From the NCBI GenBank assembly GCA_963747255.1, contig CAVVEG010000016.1:62001-126000 (forward strand): a stretch of 64,000 nt of DNA, in the 5' to 3' direction. The notes below the pieces were generated by a model. The model had not been told where the DNA came from, did not search any database, and saw only the letters and a program-made list of their open reading frames with translations. The translations under genes and the position numbers were made by a program. Numbering within the stretch: position 1 is the stretch's first letter; the number at the start of each line of letters is the position of its first letter. Below, in pieces: positions 53,699-63,224 of this stretch. This stretch comes from CAIYRG01 sp963747255 (lineage in GTDB: Bacteria > Pseudomonadota > Alphaproteobacteria > Micropepsales > Micropepsaceae).

Positions 53699-54769
53699 CT
53701 ACGCAGCGGCGGCTTTTTTACGGTTGGCCGCCAGGCGTGAATCCACCAGCGCGACGATTTCATCGATCACCGGATGGCTGAGCCCCTTCTGCCGTGCGAT
53801 CAGCTGCACCAGCTTGTCGGCACGTTCGATATTCGGAGCGCCGTTGTTAAGCGCGCGGGCCGCCGAAGCGGGGCGTGTCAGACTCTCTGCTGCTGCCGCA
53901 TATTTCTCGAAGGGCACCAGATCGTCGCGCGAGGCGCCGAGCTTCACGCACAGATCGTTGACGAAATTGTAAACCGATGCCGAGGTTGCGGGATCGCTGT
54001 GTACGGCTTCCTGCGCGGTGCGCATCCCGTCGGCCGTCACGCAGCGATAATTGCCGGCCAGCAGCATGGCCCATTTCGCCAGTGGCACAAAAATCGAATT
54101 GTGCACGCGAAGCTTGACGGGAAGTTCGATGGGACCCTCCGGCGCCGGGTAGCGCGCGGCATCGACGTCTTTCTCCAATCCGCGCAGGATCGCCGTATCC
54201 TGATCGCTACCGAAGCGCGCAACCTTGAAATTGGTCGGCAGAGTCACGAGCAGCACATTGATCTTCTCGTCCGGCGGCCGAATCGCCTGTGGATCGGGAC
54301 TGCAGAGGGTGAGCTTCGCGGCATCGAAATTGTCCCACACGCTCGCATCGGTGTAAGCGGGTTTCAGCGCGTCGTAATCCAGTCCCGGAATGCGCTTGAG
54401 ATAGGGAAGCGGCGGCATGTTCATGATCGACATGCAGGGGACGCGTGATTTCGCGACCGCGTCCAGCAATTCGCGGACTCCGGGCGAACGGTATTGTGGC
54501 TCCTGCATGGCAAGTCCGATCAGATCGTAGCCGGCAGGATTGACCCCGCTTGCGCCCCCCGCCGTCACCTTGCCCGGCAATTTGCGCGAATCCAGTTCGA
54601 CCGGTGCTGCGCGCCCGCGCACCGGCAGGCGCACCCGGAATCCTTCCGTATTGATCAGGTCGGCTTCTGCCGGCAGGCAGACGAGATGGATCGAATGCCC
54701 GCCGAAGAGCAGCTTGGATGCGAGAAGCGAGCCATAGGACGCCCCGAGAATGAGAATTTTGCAGGCCAT
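53699..54769 (-). CDS. Ketopantoate reductase-like (ApbA/PanE family) protein
   Basis: The 356-residue protein starts at ATG 54769, preceded by AGAGGG, with a Rossmann opening KILILGASYGSLLASKLLFG and HSIHLVCLPAEADLINTEGF; the middle has VPCMSIMNMPPLPYLKRIPG and the C-terminus is helical with KLRVHNSIFVPLAKWAMLLA. It is longer and more diverged than biosynthetic PanE, so a related dehydrogenase (possibly of opine-like compounds) is likely; pantothenate synthesis is not supported. It lies 17 bases after fdsD on the same strand and may be on the formate dehydrogenase transcript. Confidence 0.7.
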   Translation of the reverse strand: MACKILILGASYGSLLASKLLFGGHSIHLVCLPAEADLINTEGFRVRLPVRGRAAPVELDSRKLPGKVTAGGASGVNPAGYDLIGLAMQEPQYRSPGVRELLDAVAKSRVPCMSIMNMPPLPYLKRIPGLDYDALKPAYTDASVWDNFDAAKLTLCSPDPQAIRPPDEKINVLLVTLPTNFKVARFGSDQDTAILRGLEKDVDAARYPAPEGPIELPVKLRVHNSIFVPLAKWAMLLAGNYRCVTADGMRTAQEAVHSDPATSASVYNFVNDLCVKLGASRDDLVPFEKYAAAAESLTRPASAARALNNGAPNIERADKLVQLIARQKGLSHPVIDEIVALVDSRLAANRKKAAAA

Positions 54770-54786
54770 AATACCCTCTGTGAGTG

Positions 54787-55038
54787 TTAGCTGATCTTGA
54801 CGGCGGCTGTGATTGCGGCCGGCTTGCAGGCGATTTCCGCGGCTTTGCGGGCAATCGGATTCAATCCGGCGCCGCCATCGGCCAGATGTTCGGCCATTTT
54901 GGCGCGCATGCGCGGATCCCAAAAGCGCCGGATATGATCGGCGGTTCCCGAAACCGCTTCGCCTTCCGGCTGTATACGGAAGAAATCCGCAATCTGGTTC
55001 GCCATCCGGACCAGAGTGTCGGTGGTTGAATGACTCAT
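54787..55038 (-). CDS. fdsD: NAD-dependent formate dehydrogenase subunit delta
   Basis: This 83-residue protein (STTDTLVRMANQIADFFRIQ and ADHIRRFWDPRMRAKMAEHL) matches FdsD, a small subunit found only with soluble NAD-dependent molybdenum formate dehydrogenases. It likely helps assembly or stability. ATG 55038 overlaps the fdsA stop (ATGA). It is a normal length for the family. Confidence 0.93.
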   Translation of the reverse strand: MSHSTTDTLVRMANQIADFFRIQPEGEAVSGTADHIRRFWDPRMRAKMAEHLADGGAGLNPIARKAAEIACKPAAITAAVKIS

Positions 55039-57899
55039 TCGGCGGCAACCGTCTCGATGCGTTGGGTTCTGTGGAGGTAGTCCAGATGTTCCTGCCAGGA
55101 GGATTCGTGATTTGTCAGCCTGACTTCGACGGCGGTGACCTTGTACTCGGGACAACTCGTCGCCCAGTCCGAAAAGTCCGTGGTCACGACATTGGCGCCC
55201 GATTCGGGATGATGGAAGGTCGTATAGACGACGCCGGGCTGCACGCGATCGGTGATATGCGCGCGCATGCTGGTTTCACCCGCGCGGCTCATGAGGGCAA
55301 CCCGGTCGCCTTCACGGACGCCGCGGTTTTCCGCGTCATGAGGATGGATTTCGAGGACGTCTTCGTCGTGCCAGACGACATTGGCCGTGCGCCGCGTCTG
55401 GGCGCCGACATTGTACTGCGACAGGATGCGCCCGGTGGTCAGCAGCAGCGGGAAACGCGGGCCGGTCCGTTCGTCCGTCGGCACATATTCGGTGAGGACG
55501 AACTTTCCCTTGCCACGGGCGAAACCGCCGATGTGCATGACGGGAGTTCCCTCGGGCGCCTTGTCGTTGCATGGCCACTGCACGCTGCCAAGCGTGTCGA
55601 TTTTGGCGTAGTTCACCCCGGCGAAAGTCGGAGTGAGCCTTGCGATCTCATCCATGATCTCCGAGGGATGATTGTAGTGCATGGGATATCCGAGTGCAGC
55701 CGACAGCTTGCAGACGACCTCCCATTCCGCGAATTGGGCCATGGGCGAAATGGCCCTGCGCACACGTCCGATGCGCCGTTCGGCGTTGGTGAAGGTGCCG
55801 TCCTTTTCCAGAAATGAAGCACCCGGAAGGAAGACATGCGCATAGGCGGCGGTCTCATTAAGGAAGAGATCGTGCACAACAACGCATTCCATCGCTTCCA
55901 TGCCGGCGGCGACATGCTGCGAGTTGGGATCCGACTGAACGATGTCCTCGCCCTGGACGTAGAGGCCCTTGAAGGTGCCGTCGATGGCTGCGTCGAACAT
56001 GTTGGGAATGCGCAGTCCGGGTTCCGGATCGAGCGCGACGCCCCATGCGGTTTCGAACAGTGCGCGGGTAGCATCTTCCGACACGTGCCGGTAACCGGAA
56101 AACTCGTGCGGAAACGAACCCATGTCGCAGGAACCCTGGACGTTGTTCTGCCCACGGAGCGGATTGACGCCGACGCCGTTGCGCCCCAGATTTCCCGTCG
56201 CCATGGCGAGATTGGCCATGCCGATGACCATGGTGGAACCCTGGCTGTGCTCGGTAACGCCGAGGCCGTAATAGATCGCGGCATTTCCGCCGGAGGCGTA
56301 AAGCCGCGCGGCTGAGCGCAGTTCTTCCGCGGGCACGCCGGAAAGTTTTTCGACATGCTCGGGTGAGTTCTCGGGCCGGCTGACGAATTGCGCCCAGGCT
56401 TCGTATTCCTTCGGGTCACAGCGTTCGGCAACGAATTTGGTGTTGACCAGTCCTTCGGTGACGATGACATGGGCAAGCGCATTGACCACGGCCACATTGG
56501 TTCCGGGCAGCAGCTGCAGATGATGGGCGGCAGCGACATGGGGCGTGCGGACGAGGTCGATTTGCCGCGGATCGATGACGATGACCCTGGCGCCCTGGCG
56601 AATGCGGCGCTTCATCCGCGATGCGAAAACGGGATGCGCATCGGTGGGATTGGCCCCGATCACCATGATGACATCCGCCTCGTCCACCGAGTCGAAGTCC
56701 TGGGTCCCGGCGGAAGTCCCGAAGGTGGTCTTCAGGCCATACCCGGTCGGCGAATGGCAGACGCGCGCACAGGTATCCACGTTGTTGTTGTGGAAAGCGG
56801 CGCGGATCATCTTCTGAACCAGATAGGTCTCTTCATTGGTGCAGCGCGAGCTGGTGATGCCGCCGACTGCGCCGCGACCATATTTCGTCTGGATGCGGGT
56901 GAATTCGGACGCGACATGGGCGATCGCTTCGTCCCAGGTGACTTCCCGCCATGCGTCCCTGATCGATGCACGGATCATCGGTTTTGTGACCCGTTCCTTA
57001 TGCGTTGCATAACCCCATGCAAAACGTCCCTTGACGCAGGAATGGCCATGATTGGCCTTGCCGTCCTTGTGCGGCGTCATGCGGACGACGCGGTCGCCCT
57101 GGAGTTCGGCCTCGAAGGTGCAGCCGACGCCGCAATAGGCGCAGGTGGTTAGCACGGAACGCTGCGGCTGACCGTGCTGAATGATGGTTTTCTCCATCAG
57201 CGTCGCAGTCGGGCAGGCCTGCACACAGGCGCCGCAGGACACGCATTCCGAATCGAGGAAATCTTCGTTCATTCCGGCAGAAACGTGAGAGGCAAAACCG
57301 CGCCCGTCGATCGTGAGGGCGAAGGTACCCTGCACTTCTTCGCAGGCACGGACACAGCGCGAGCAGACGATGCATTTCGCCGGATCGAAGGTGAAATAGG
57401 GATTGGATTCATCCTTGACGGCATCGAGATGGTTTTCGCCGTCATAGCCGTAGCGGACATCGCGCAGTCCCACGGCCCCGGCCATGTCCTGCAATTCGCA
57501 GTCGCCATTGGCCGAACAGGTCAGGCAGTCCAGCGGATGATCGCTGATATAGAGTTCCATGACGCCGCGGCGCAGTCTTGCCAGCCGCTCCGTCTGGGTC
57601 GAGACGCGCATGCCGTTTTCCGCGGGCGTCGTGCAGGATGCCGGTGTGCCGTTGCGGCCGGCAATTTCGACGAGGCAAAGGCGACATGAGCCGAACGGTT
57701 CCACTGAATCCGTGGCACAGAGCTTCGGCACCTGAATGCCGGCGAGCGATGCCGCCCGCATGATCGAAGTGCCGGCGGGAACGGTAACCGGCAGGCCGTC
57801 GACTTCAAGCGTTACCAGCCGCGCGCTGTTGCGCTCCGGCGTGCCGCGGTCGATGACCTCGATGGCATTTCCTGTTGATACGGTCATTATGGGCCTCAT
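55035..57899 (-). CDS. fdsA: NAD-dependent formate dehydrogenase subunit alpha (molybdenum)
   Basis: This 954-residue catalytic subunit oxidises formate to CO2. Cluster ligands are visible in order: 2Fe-2S Cys61/72/75/89; a His121-Cys125-Cys128-Cys134 4Fe-4S; two ferredoxin-type sets Cys176/179/182/186 and Cys219/222/225/229; and Cys253/256/260/288 near the molybdenum domain. The Mo ligand is probably Cys381 next to His382 in CARVCHSPTGYG, so it is a cysteine, not a selenocysteine, enzyme. ATG 57899 or 57887 can start. Seven bases after fdsB. Bis-MGD maturation should need mobA and fdhD, which are upstream in the same array. Confidence 0.96.
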   Translation of the reverse strand: MRPIMTVSTGNAIEVIDRGTPERNSARLVTLEVDGLPVTVPAGTSIMRAASLAGIQVPKLCATDSVEPFGSCRLCLVEIAGRNGTPASCTTPAENGMRVSTQTERLARLRRGVMELYISDHPLDCLTCSANGDCELQDMAGAVGLRDVRYGYDGENHLDAVKDESNPYFTFDPAKCIVCSRCVRACEEVQGTFALTIDGRGFASHVSAGMNEDFLDSECVSCGACVQACPTATLMEKTIIQHGQPQRSVLTTCAYCGVGCTFEAELQGDRVVRMTPHKDGKANHGHSCVKGRFAWGYATHKERVTKPMIRASIRDAWREVTWDEAIAHVASEFTRIQTKYGRGAVGGITSSRCTNEETYLVQKMIRAAFHNNNVDTCARVCHSPTGYGLKTTFGTSAGTQDFDSVDEADVIMVIGANPTDAHPVFASRMKRRIRQGARVIVIDPRQIDLVRTPHVAAAHHLQLLPGTNVAVVNALAHVIVTEGLVNTKFVAERCDPKEYEAWAQFVSRPENSPEHVEKLSGVPAEELRSAARLYASGGNAAIYYGLGVTEHSQGSTMVIGMANLAMATGNLGRNGVGVNPLRGQNNVQGSCDMGSFPHEFSGYRHVSEDATRALFETAWGVALDPEPGLRIPNMFDAAIDGTFKGLYVQGEDIVQSDPNSQHVAAGMEAMECVVVHDLFLNETAAYAHVFLPGASFLEKDGTFTNAERRIGRVRRAISPMAQFAEWEVVCKLSAALGYPMHYNHPSEIMDEIARLTPTFAGVNYAKIDTLGSVQWPCNDKAPEGTPVMHIGGFARGKGKFVLTEYVPTDERTGPRFPLLLTTGRILSQYNVGAQTRRTANVVWHDEDVLEIHPHDAENRGVREGDRVALMSRAGETSMRAHITDRVQPGVVYTTFHHPESGANVVTTDFSDWATSCPEYKVTAVEVRLTNHESSWQEHLDYLHRTQRIETVAAE

Positions 57900-57906
57900 C
57901 TGGGCG

Positions 57907-59457
57907 TCATTCGGCGGCGGCGCGTACCGCGCCGCGGTCGAAATCTTCGGGGAAATGTTCCATGGCGCTGACCACCGGCATGGGCGTCAATCCGCCCAGC
58001 GCACAAAGTGAACCATCGCGCATTGTTTCGCAGAGGTCGCGAACGAGTTCGCTGTTTTCCACCACGCGCTCACCGCGCATGATCTTGTCCATCGTCTCTG
58101 CGCCCCGGCGGGCGCCGATACGGCAGGGCGTGCACTTGCCGCAGGATTCGATGGCGCAGAAGTGGAAGGCAAAGCGGGCCTGTTTCGCAAGATCGACGGT
58201 ATCGTCGAATACCACAACCCCGCCATGTCCCACCATGCCGCCTTTTGCGGCAAAGGACTCGTAATCCAGCGGCACGTCGAACAGGCTGGTGGGCCAGTAG
58301 GCGCCCAGAGGCCCGCCGACCTGCACGGCTCGCACGGGCCGCCCGGAGCGGGTTCCGCCGCCGAATTCTTCGATGATTTCGCGCAGTGTCAGGCCGAAAG
58401 CGCGCTCGACCAGGCCACCATGCCTGATATTGCCCGCCAGTTGCAGCGGCATGGTCCCCCGTGAGCGTCCGACGCCGAAATCCCGATAAAAGGCCGCGCC
58501 ATAAGCGAGAATCACCGGAACGCTGGCGAGCGAGATGACATTGTTGACGACGGTGGGCTTGCCGAACAACCCGCTGATGGCCGGCAGCGGCGGCTTGAAG
58601 CGGATCTGACCCCGTTTCCCCTCCAGGCTTTCCAGGAGTGAGGTCTCTTCGCCACAGATATAGGCGCCGGCGCCCAGGCGCGCTTCAAGATCGAAATTCC
58701 GTTCGCTTCCGAGAATTCCCCGGCCCAGCAATTTGTCGCCGCGGGCGACCTCGATGGCGCGACTGAACTGGCGGAACGCATCGGGATATTCGGAACGGAT
58801 ATAGACAAAGCCTTTCTCCGCGCCGGTCGCGAGGCCCGCAATCGCCATGCCTTCGATCAGCGCGAAGGGGTCGCCTTCCATGAGCATGCGATCCGAAAAA
58901 GTGCCGCTGTCACCTTCGTCGGCGTTGCAGACGATGTATTTCCGGGGCGCCTCGGTCTGCAGAACCGTGCGCCACTTGATTCCAGTCGGGAAGCCCGCAC
59001 CGCCGCGTCCGCGCAGCCCGGAATCGACGACCTGCTGCACGATGTCGGCAGGGGCCATTTCCAGCGCGCGCCGCAAGCCTTTCAGGCCGTCATGGGACTC
59101 ATAATCGGCGAGCGACAGCGGATCGGTGATGCCGCAGCGGGCGAAAGTCAGCCGCTGCTGTTTGGCGAGCCATGGGAGGGAGTCGGTTTTTCCGAGTTTC
59201 AGCGGGTGGTCTGCCGCGAAACCGGCGTCGAAAATGCTTTTCACATCGGCGGCGGAAACCGGGCCATATCCGATGCGGCCCTCTGCAGTTTCGATTTCAA
59301 GGAGTGGTTCAAGCCAGAGGAGCCCGCGCGAACCGTTGCGCACGAGCGCGGCATGCATTCCGCGAATGTCGATCTGCGATTGCACCGCCGCAGCCACGGC
59401 ATTGGCGCCCATCGAGAGCGCGGCAGCATCGCCGGGTACGAAAATGCGAAACGTCAT
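57907..59457 (-). CDS. fdsB: NAD-dependent formate dehydrogenase subunit beta (NADH-binding)
   Basis: The 516-residue flavoprotein subunit transfers electrons to NAD. It resembles NuoF with an N-terminal thioredoxin-like extension (about 1-110). Visible are the NADH/FMN motif GLRGRGGAGFPTGIKW (148-162), CNADEGDSGTFSDRMLMEGD, GAGAYICGEETSLLESLEGK, and the 4Fe-4S ligands Cys439/442/445 (ESCGKCTPCRIGA) with Cys485. ATG 59457 overlaps the fdsG stop. Confidence 0.96.
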   Translation of the reverse strand: MTFRIFVPGDAAALSMGANAVAAAVQSQIDIRGMHAALVRNGSRGLLWLEPLLEIETAEGRIGYGPVSAADVKSIFDAGFAADHPLKLGKTDSLPWLAKQQRLTFARCGITDPLSLADYESHDGLKGLRRALEMAPADIVQQVVDSGLRGRGGAGFPTGIKWRTVLQTEAPRKYIVCNADEGDSGTFSDRMLMEGDPFALIEGMAIAGLATGAEKGFVYIRSEYPDAFRQFSRAIEVARGDKLLGRGILGSERNFDLEARLGAGAYICGEETSLLESLEGKRGQIRFKPPLPAISGLFGKPTVVNNVISLASVPVILAYGAAFYRDFGVGRSRGTMPLQLAGNIRHGGLVERAFGLTLREIIEEFGGGTRSGRPVRAVQVGGPLGAYWPTSLFDVPLDYESFAAKGGMVGHGGVVVFDDTVDLAKQARFAFHFCAIESCGKCTPCRIGARRGAETMDKIMRGERVVENSELVRDLCETMRDGSLCALGGLTPMPVVSAMEHFPEDFDRGAVRAAAE

Positions 59458-59942
59458 GACCGCTGCCCTACCAGAGCGAGAATTTTTTCTTCCGTTGCGC
59501 GCCCGTGCAGTTCGTCATCGATCAACACGGCCGGCGACAACGCGCAGTTCCCGAGGCAATAAACCTCTTCCAGCGTGATCCGGCGATCATGTGTCGTTTC
59601 ACTCAGACGGATGCCGAGCGCGCGCTCGAGCCGCGTCACCAGATCCTCGCAGCCCATGCTTTGACAGGCTTCTGCGCGGCACACCTTGATCACATGGCGG
59701 CCCGCCGGTTCGCGGCGGAAGTCATGGTAGAAGCTGACCACGCCCTGCACCTCGGCGCGGGTGAGGTTCAGCATCTCCGCGACGAGTTTCACGGCCGGTT
59801 CGCCGATGAAGCCGAATTTTTCCTGCAGCGCGTGCAAAATCGGCAGCAGTGGCCCTTCCAGATTTTTGTGCCGTTCGATGATCGATCCGGCAATCCCGGG
59901 ATCCCAATCATCGTTGAAGGCAGGAGTATGTTTGTTCAGCAC
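59454..59942 (-). CDS. fdsG: NAD-dependent formate dehydrogenase subunit gamma
   Basis: This 162-residue NuoE-like 2Fe-2S subunit starts at GTG 59942, fixed by GGAG 6 bases upstream; a longer frame to 60002 is less likely. Cluster ligands are Cys in VCRAEACQSMGC and VYCLGNCALSPA. HALQEKFGFIGEPAVKLVAE is the conserved helical part. Electron transfer partner of FdsB in the formate dehydrogenase. Confidence 0.94.
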   Translation of the reverse strand: MLNKHTPAFNDDWDPGIAGSIIERHKNLEGPLLPILHALQEKFGFIGEPAVKLVAEMLNLTRAEVQGVVSFYHDFRREPAGRHVIKVCRAEACQSMGCEDLVTRLERALGIRLSETTHDRRITLEEVYCLGNCALSPAVLIDDELHGRATEEKILALVGQRS

Positions 59943-60043
59943 ATTATGCTCCGAGAGAGGGCGGTTCTGACCGCAAAACAGCGGGCCTGGCGCAAGGCGC
60001 AAGGCCGGCCGGAAAAGTCCGGCAAATTATGCCGGAGTGATAG

Positions 60044-60883
60044 CTACTTAACAATGGAATTGAAGGGATCATTGAACACCAGAACGGAGTCTCTTCGGGC
60101 CAGCGCAATCAGGGTCAGACTGGCGGCGCGCGCGATTTCGACAGCCAGTTCGGTTGGGGCGGAAACGGTCACCAGAGCCGGTATTCGCGCAAGAACGGCT
60201 TTTTGCACCAACTCGTAGCTGCACCGGCTGGTCAGCAGGGCGAAACCGTTGTGCACATCCTGTTGCCGCCGCGCGACGTTTCCGATGACTTTGTCCAGAG
60301 CGTTGTGCCGGCCGACATCCTCTCGCGCAACTGTGATGGCGCCATCGGCACGGCAGAAGGCGGCTGCATGCACAGCCCCGGTCAGATTGTTGAGCGATTG
60401 TTGCGCCGAAAGACTGTCCAAAGCGGCGAAGATGGCATTTCCCGCCAGCCGGGGCGCGGCCGAAAGGGGCGTCAGCGCGGGCAAAGCTTCTTCGATGGTG
60501 CTGAGGCCGCAAATGCCGCAACCCGATTGGCCGGGCAGCGAGCGCTGGCGCTCCGAAAGGCGTGCGGAATTTTCCCTGTGAAGTCTGACATCGATGCCGA
60601 TTCCGCGCGCGCCGTAGCGAATGTCGATGCGGGCAATGTCATCGGCGCGTCCGATGATGCGCTCCGCAAGCGCGAACCCGACGGCGAAATCTTCGAGATC
60701 CGCGGGCGACAGCATCATCACGGCGTAAGGCGAGCCATCGAACTCGACCGCAACGGGGACCTCGTTGGCAAGTTCGCGGCTCGCGGCGACGACTTCGCCT
60801 TCCCGCATCACGCGCGTGACGTCATGCGGATGCGAAACGGCGACATTTGCCTGATCTTCGACGAGCAGCGCGGCTTCAGGCAT
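60044..60883 (-). CDS. fdhD: Formate dehydrogenase accessory sulfurtransferase
   Basis: The 279-residue FdhD passes sulfur from a cysteine desulfurase to the molybdenum cofactor of formate dehydrogenase. It has the sulfur-carrying pair Cys122/Cys125 in GCGICGLSTI, and the conserved REDVGRHNALDKVIG then SRCSYELVQKAV. It is separated from fdsG by about 100 bases with a short hairpin (GCCGGA/TCCGGC at 60008-60023) but no T run. It overlaps mobA by 8 bases. Confidence 0.95.
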   Translation of the reverse strand: MPEAALLVEDQANVAVSHPHDVTRVMREGEVVAASRELANEVPVAVEFDGSPYAVMMLSPADLEDFAVGFALAERIIGRADDIARIDIRYGARGIGIDVRLHRENSARLSERQRSLPGQSGCGICGLSTIEEALPALTPLSAAPRLAGNAIFAALDSLSAQQSLNNLTGAVHAAAFCRADGAITVAREDVGRHNALDKVIGNVARRQQDVHNGFALLTSRCSYELVQKAVLARIPALVTVSAPTELAVEIARAASLTLIALARRDSVLVFNDPFNSIVK

Positions 60884-61508
60884 TTGTCAATGCTCCACTG
60901 CCTGCCAGGCTTTGGGCGCGGATCAGATCGTCCGGCGTGTTGATATTGTAAAAGGGGTCGATCGGAGTCATCGCAAACTCCACATCGGTATTCGGGAATG
61001 CGTTGATCAGGTCATCGACCTTGCGCAAGCCGCGGGAATGTAGAATGTCCTCTGTTTCGAGCGGCAGATCTGTGCTCCACGCAGCGAACACCGGATGACG
61101 CCGGCTGCCGCTCGAGGCGACGGCGACCTGAACGGCGGAATTCTGTGCGGCTGCCACCAGCCGGCGCACCAGATCGCGCGGCAGGAAGGGACAATCGCAG
61201 GCGAAGCTCACCAGCCAGCCCGCTTCGGGCCGGTTTTGCCTGGTCCATTCGGTTGCCGAGAGGATTCCGGCAAGCGGCCCCGGAAAATCACCGGAAGGGT
61301 CTGAAACCACTTTGAGGCCAAAGCGGTCGAACCGCGATATGTCGCCATTGGCATTGATCAGCAGTTCGTCAACCTGTGGCGCTGCACGTTCGATCGCATG
61401 CTCCATGAGCGTCTTGCCCGAGAGGATCAGCATCGGTTTGTCCGCGCCATTCATGCGCCGGGCGCGTCCGCCGGCGAGGACAACGCCGATGACGATCTCC
61501 TTTTTCAG
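60876..61508 (-). CDS. mobA: Molybdenum cofactor guanylyltransferase, start codon unclear
   Basis: MobA links GMP to molybdopterin to make MGD, needed by FdsA. The glycine-rich nucleotide loop VVLAGGRARRMNGADKPM, KVVSDPSGDFPGPLAGILSA and FACDCPFLPRDLV are typical. The loop lies before the first ATG (61454), yet no in-frame ATG, GTG or TTG exists between the upstream stop and the loop; CTG at 61508, overlapping the fhs stop, is followed by AAAAAGGAG. Either a rare start (CTG or ATT) is used, or one base is wrong here. About 210 residues. The gene overlaps fdhD. Confidence 0.85.
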   Translation of the reverse strand: MKKEIVIGVVLAGGRARRMNGADKPMLILSGKTLMEHAIERAAPQVDELLINANGDISRFDRFGLKVVSDPSGDFPGPLAGILSATEWTRQNRPEAGWLVSFACDCPFLPRDLVRRLVAAAQNSAVQVAVASSGSRRHPVFAAWSTDLPLETEDILHSRGLRKVDDLINAFPNTDVEFAMTPIDPFYNINTPDDLIRAQSLAGSGALTNA

Positions 61509-63202
61509 AATAGTCCCACGATCCTGCCGTCCGCTCCGATGTCGATTGTTTCAGCGGAAGGCGTCCTGGGCAGGCCGGGCATTGTCATCACCTCGCCGCA
61601 GATGGCGACCACGAATTCGGCGCCGGCCGACAATCGGACTTCGCGGACATTGACGACGTGATCGGATGGCGCGCCCTTGGTGTCGGGGTTGGTCGAGAAG
61701 CTGTATTGGGTCTTGGCGACGCAAATCGGAAAGCGCCCATAGCCCATTGCCTCGAACGACGCGAGCTGGTCGCGCACGCTTTTGTCCGCGGAGATGTCTT
61801 TGGCGTGGTAGATCTCGCGCGCGATGGTGCGAATCTTTTCCAGCAGCGGGATGTCGTCGGGATAGAGGAATTTGACCTTGCTTTGGCCTGAATCGCAGGC
61901 GCGCACGACGGCGCGCGCGACATTGGCTGCGCCTTCGCCACCAAGCGCCCAATGATCCGCGAGGTGACACTCGACTCCGAGCTTTTCACAAGCCGAGATC
62001 ACCAACCGGTTTTCCGCATCGGTATCGGACGAGAAGCGATTGATCGAGATGATCGGAACCAGACCGAATTTCCGGACATTCTCGACATGGCGCTGCAGAT
62101 TGCTCATTCCTGATTCAAGCGCGGAGAGATTTTCTTTTTTCAGATCTTCCTTCTTCACGCCGCCATGCATCTTCAGGGCGCGGATGGTCGCCACCAGAAC
62201 CGCGCATGAGGGTTCAAGGCCCGCTTTGCGGCATTTGATGTCGATGAATTTTTCGCCGCCGAGGTCGGCGCCGAAGCCGGCTTCGGTCACAACATAGTCC
62301 GCGAGCTTGAGGGCGGTGGTGGTCGCCAGAACCGAATTGCAACCGTGGGCGATATTGGCAAAGGGTCCCCCATGGATGAATGCGGGGGTTCCTTCGAGCG
62401 TCTGCACCAGATTGGGCGAAAGAGCGTCTTTCAGGAGTACGGTCATCGCGCCTTCCGCTTTTACATCGCGCGCGCGCACCGGCTTGCGGTCGCGGGTATA
62501 GCCGATGACGATATTGGCCAGCCGCTTCTTGAGATCTTCCAGGTCCGAAGCAAGGCAGAAGATCGCCATCACTTCCGAGGCAACGGTGATGTCGAAGCCA
62601 TCCTCGCGCGGAAAGCCGTTGGCGACGCCGCCCAGCGAATTGACGATCTGGCGCAATGCGCGGTCGTTCATATCCATGACGCGCCGCCATGAGATGCGGC
62701 GCGGATCGAGGCCGAGCGTATTGCCCCAATAGATGTGATTGTCCGTCATCGCCGCGAGCAGATTGTTCGCGGAGGTGATGGCGTGGAAATCGCCGGTGAA
62801 ATGGAGATTGATATCCTCCATCGGCACGACCTGCGCGTAACCGCCGCCTGCCGCCCCGCCCTTCATCCCGAATGACGGGCCGAGGGAGGGCTCGCGGAGA
62901 CACAGCATCGCCTTCTTGCCGATATGGTTCAGTCCATCGGTCAAGCCGACTGTGGTGGTGGTTTTGCCTTCGCCGGCGGGGGTGGGCGTAATGGCCGAAA
63001 CGAGGATCAGCTTGCCGTCCGGGCGGTCGCTCAGCGATTTGATGTAATCCATCGAGAGCTTGGCTTTGTAGTGGCCATAGGGCTGAAGGCTCTGGGGCGG
63101 GATGCCGAGGCGCTCGCGCGCGATGTCGAGGATCGGGCGCAGCGTTGCAGCCTGCGCGATTTCGATATCGGATTTTGGATTCTGGTGCTGTGAGACGGAC
63201 AT
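61505..63202 (-). CDS. fhs: Formate-tetrahydrofolate ligase
   Basis: The 565-residue enzyme makes 10-formyl-THF from formate, THF and ATP, and is reversible. ATG 63202 is fixed by AAGGGAG 6 bases before. The P-loop PTPAGEGKTT is at residues 73-82. CLREPSLGPSFGMKGGAAGG, the AITSANNLLAAMTDNHI helix and NIAHGCNSVLATTTALKLAD are diagnostic. Normal length. Located between a formyl-THF hydrolase and mobA on the same strand: together they set the flow between formate and the folate C1 pool. Confidence 0.96.
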   Translation of the reverse strand: MSVSQHQNPKSDIEIAQAATLRPILDIARERLGIPPQSLQPYGHYKAKLSMDYIKSLSDRPDGKLILVSAITPTPAGEGKTTTTVGLTDGLNHIGKKAMLCLREPSLGPSFGMKGGAAGGGYAQVVPMEDINLHFTGDFHAITSANNLLAAMTDNHIYWGNTLGLDPRRISWRRVMDMNDRALRQIVNSLGGVANGFPREDGFDITVASEVMAIFCLASDLEDLKKRLANIVIGYTRDRKPVRARDVKAEGAMTVLLKDALSPNLVQTLEGTPAFIHGGPFANIAHGCNSVLATTTALKLADYVVTEAGFGADLGGEKFIDIKCRKAGLEPSCAVLVATIRALKMHGGVKKEDLKKENLSALESGMSNLQRHVENVRKFGLVPIISINRFSSDTDAENRLVISACEKLGVECHLADHWALGGEGAANVARAVVRACDSGQSKVKFLYPDDIPLLEKIRTIAREIYHAKDISADKSVRDQLASFEAMGYGRFPICVAKTQYSFSTNPDTKGAPSDHVVNVREVRLSAGAEFVVAICGEVMTMPGLPRTPSAETIDIGADGRIVGLF

Positions 63203-63224
63203 GAAAACTCCCTTACGCCAAGGT

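Noticed and set aside
53699..54769. Biosynthetic panE
   Set aside because: The protein is longer and diverged from pantothenate PanE, and no pantothenate genes are near.
60008..60023. GCCGGA-AAAG-TCCGGC hairpin between fdhD and fdsG as a terminator
   Set aside because: No T run follows on either strand in the needed direction, and the genes look co-functional.
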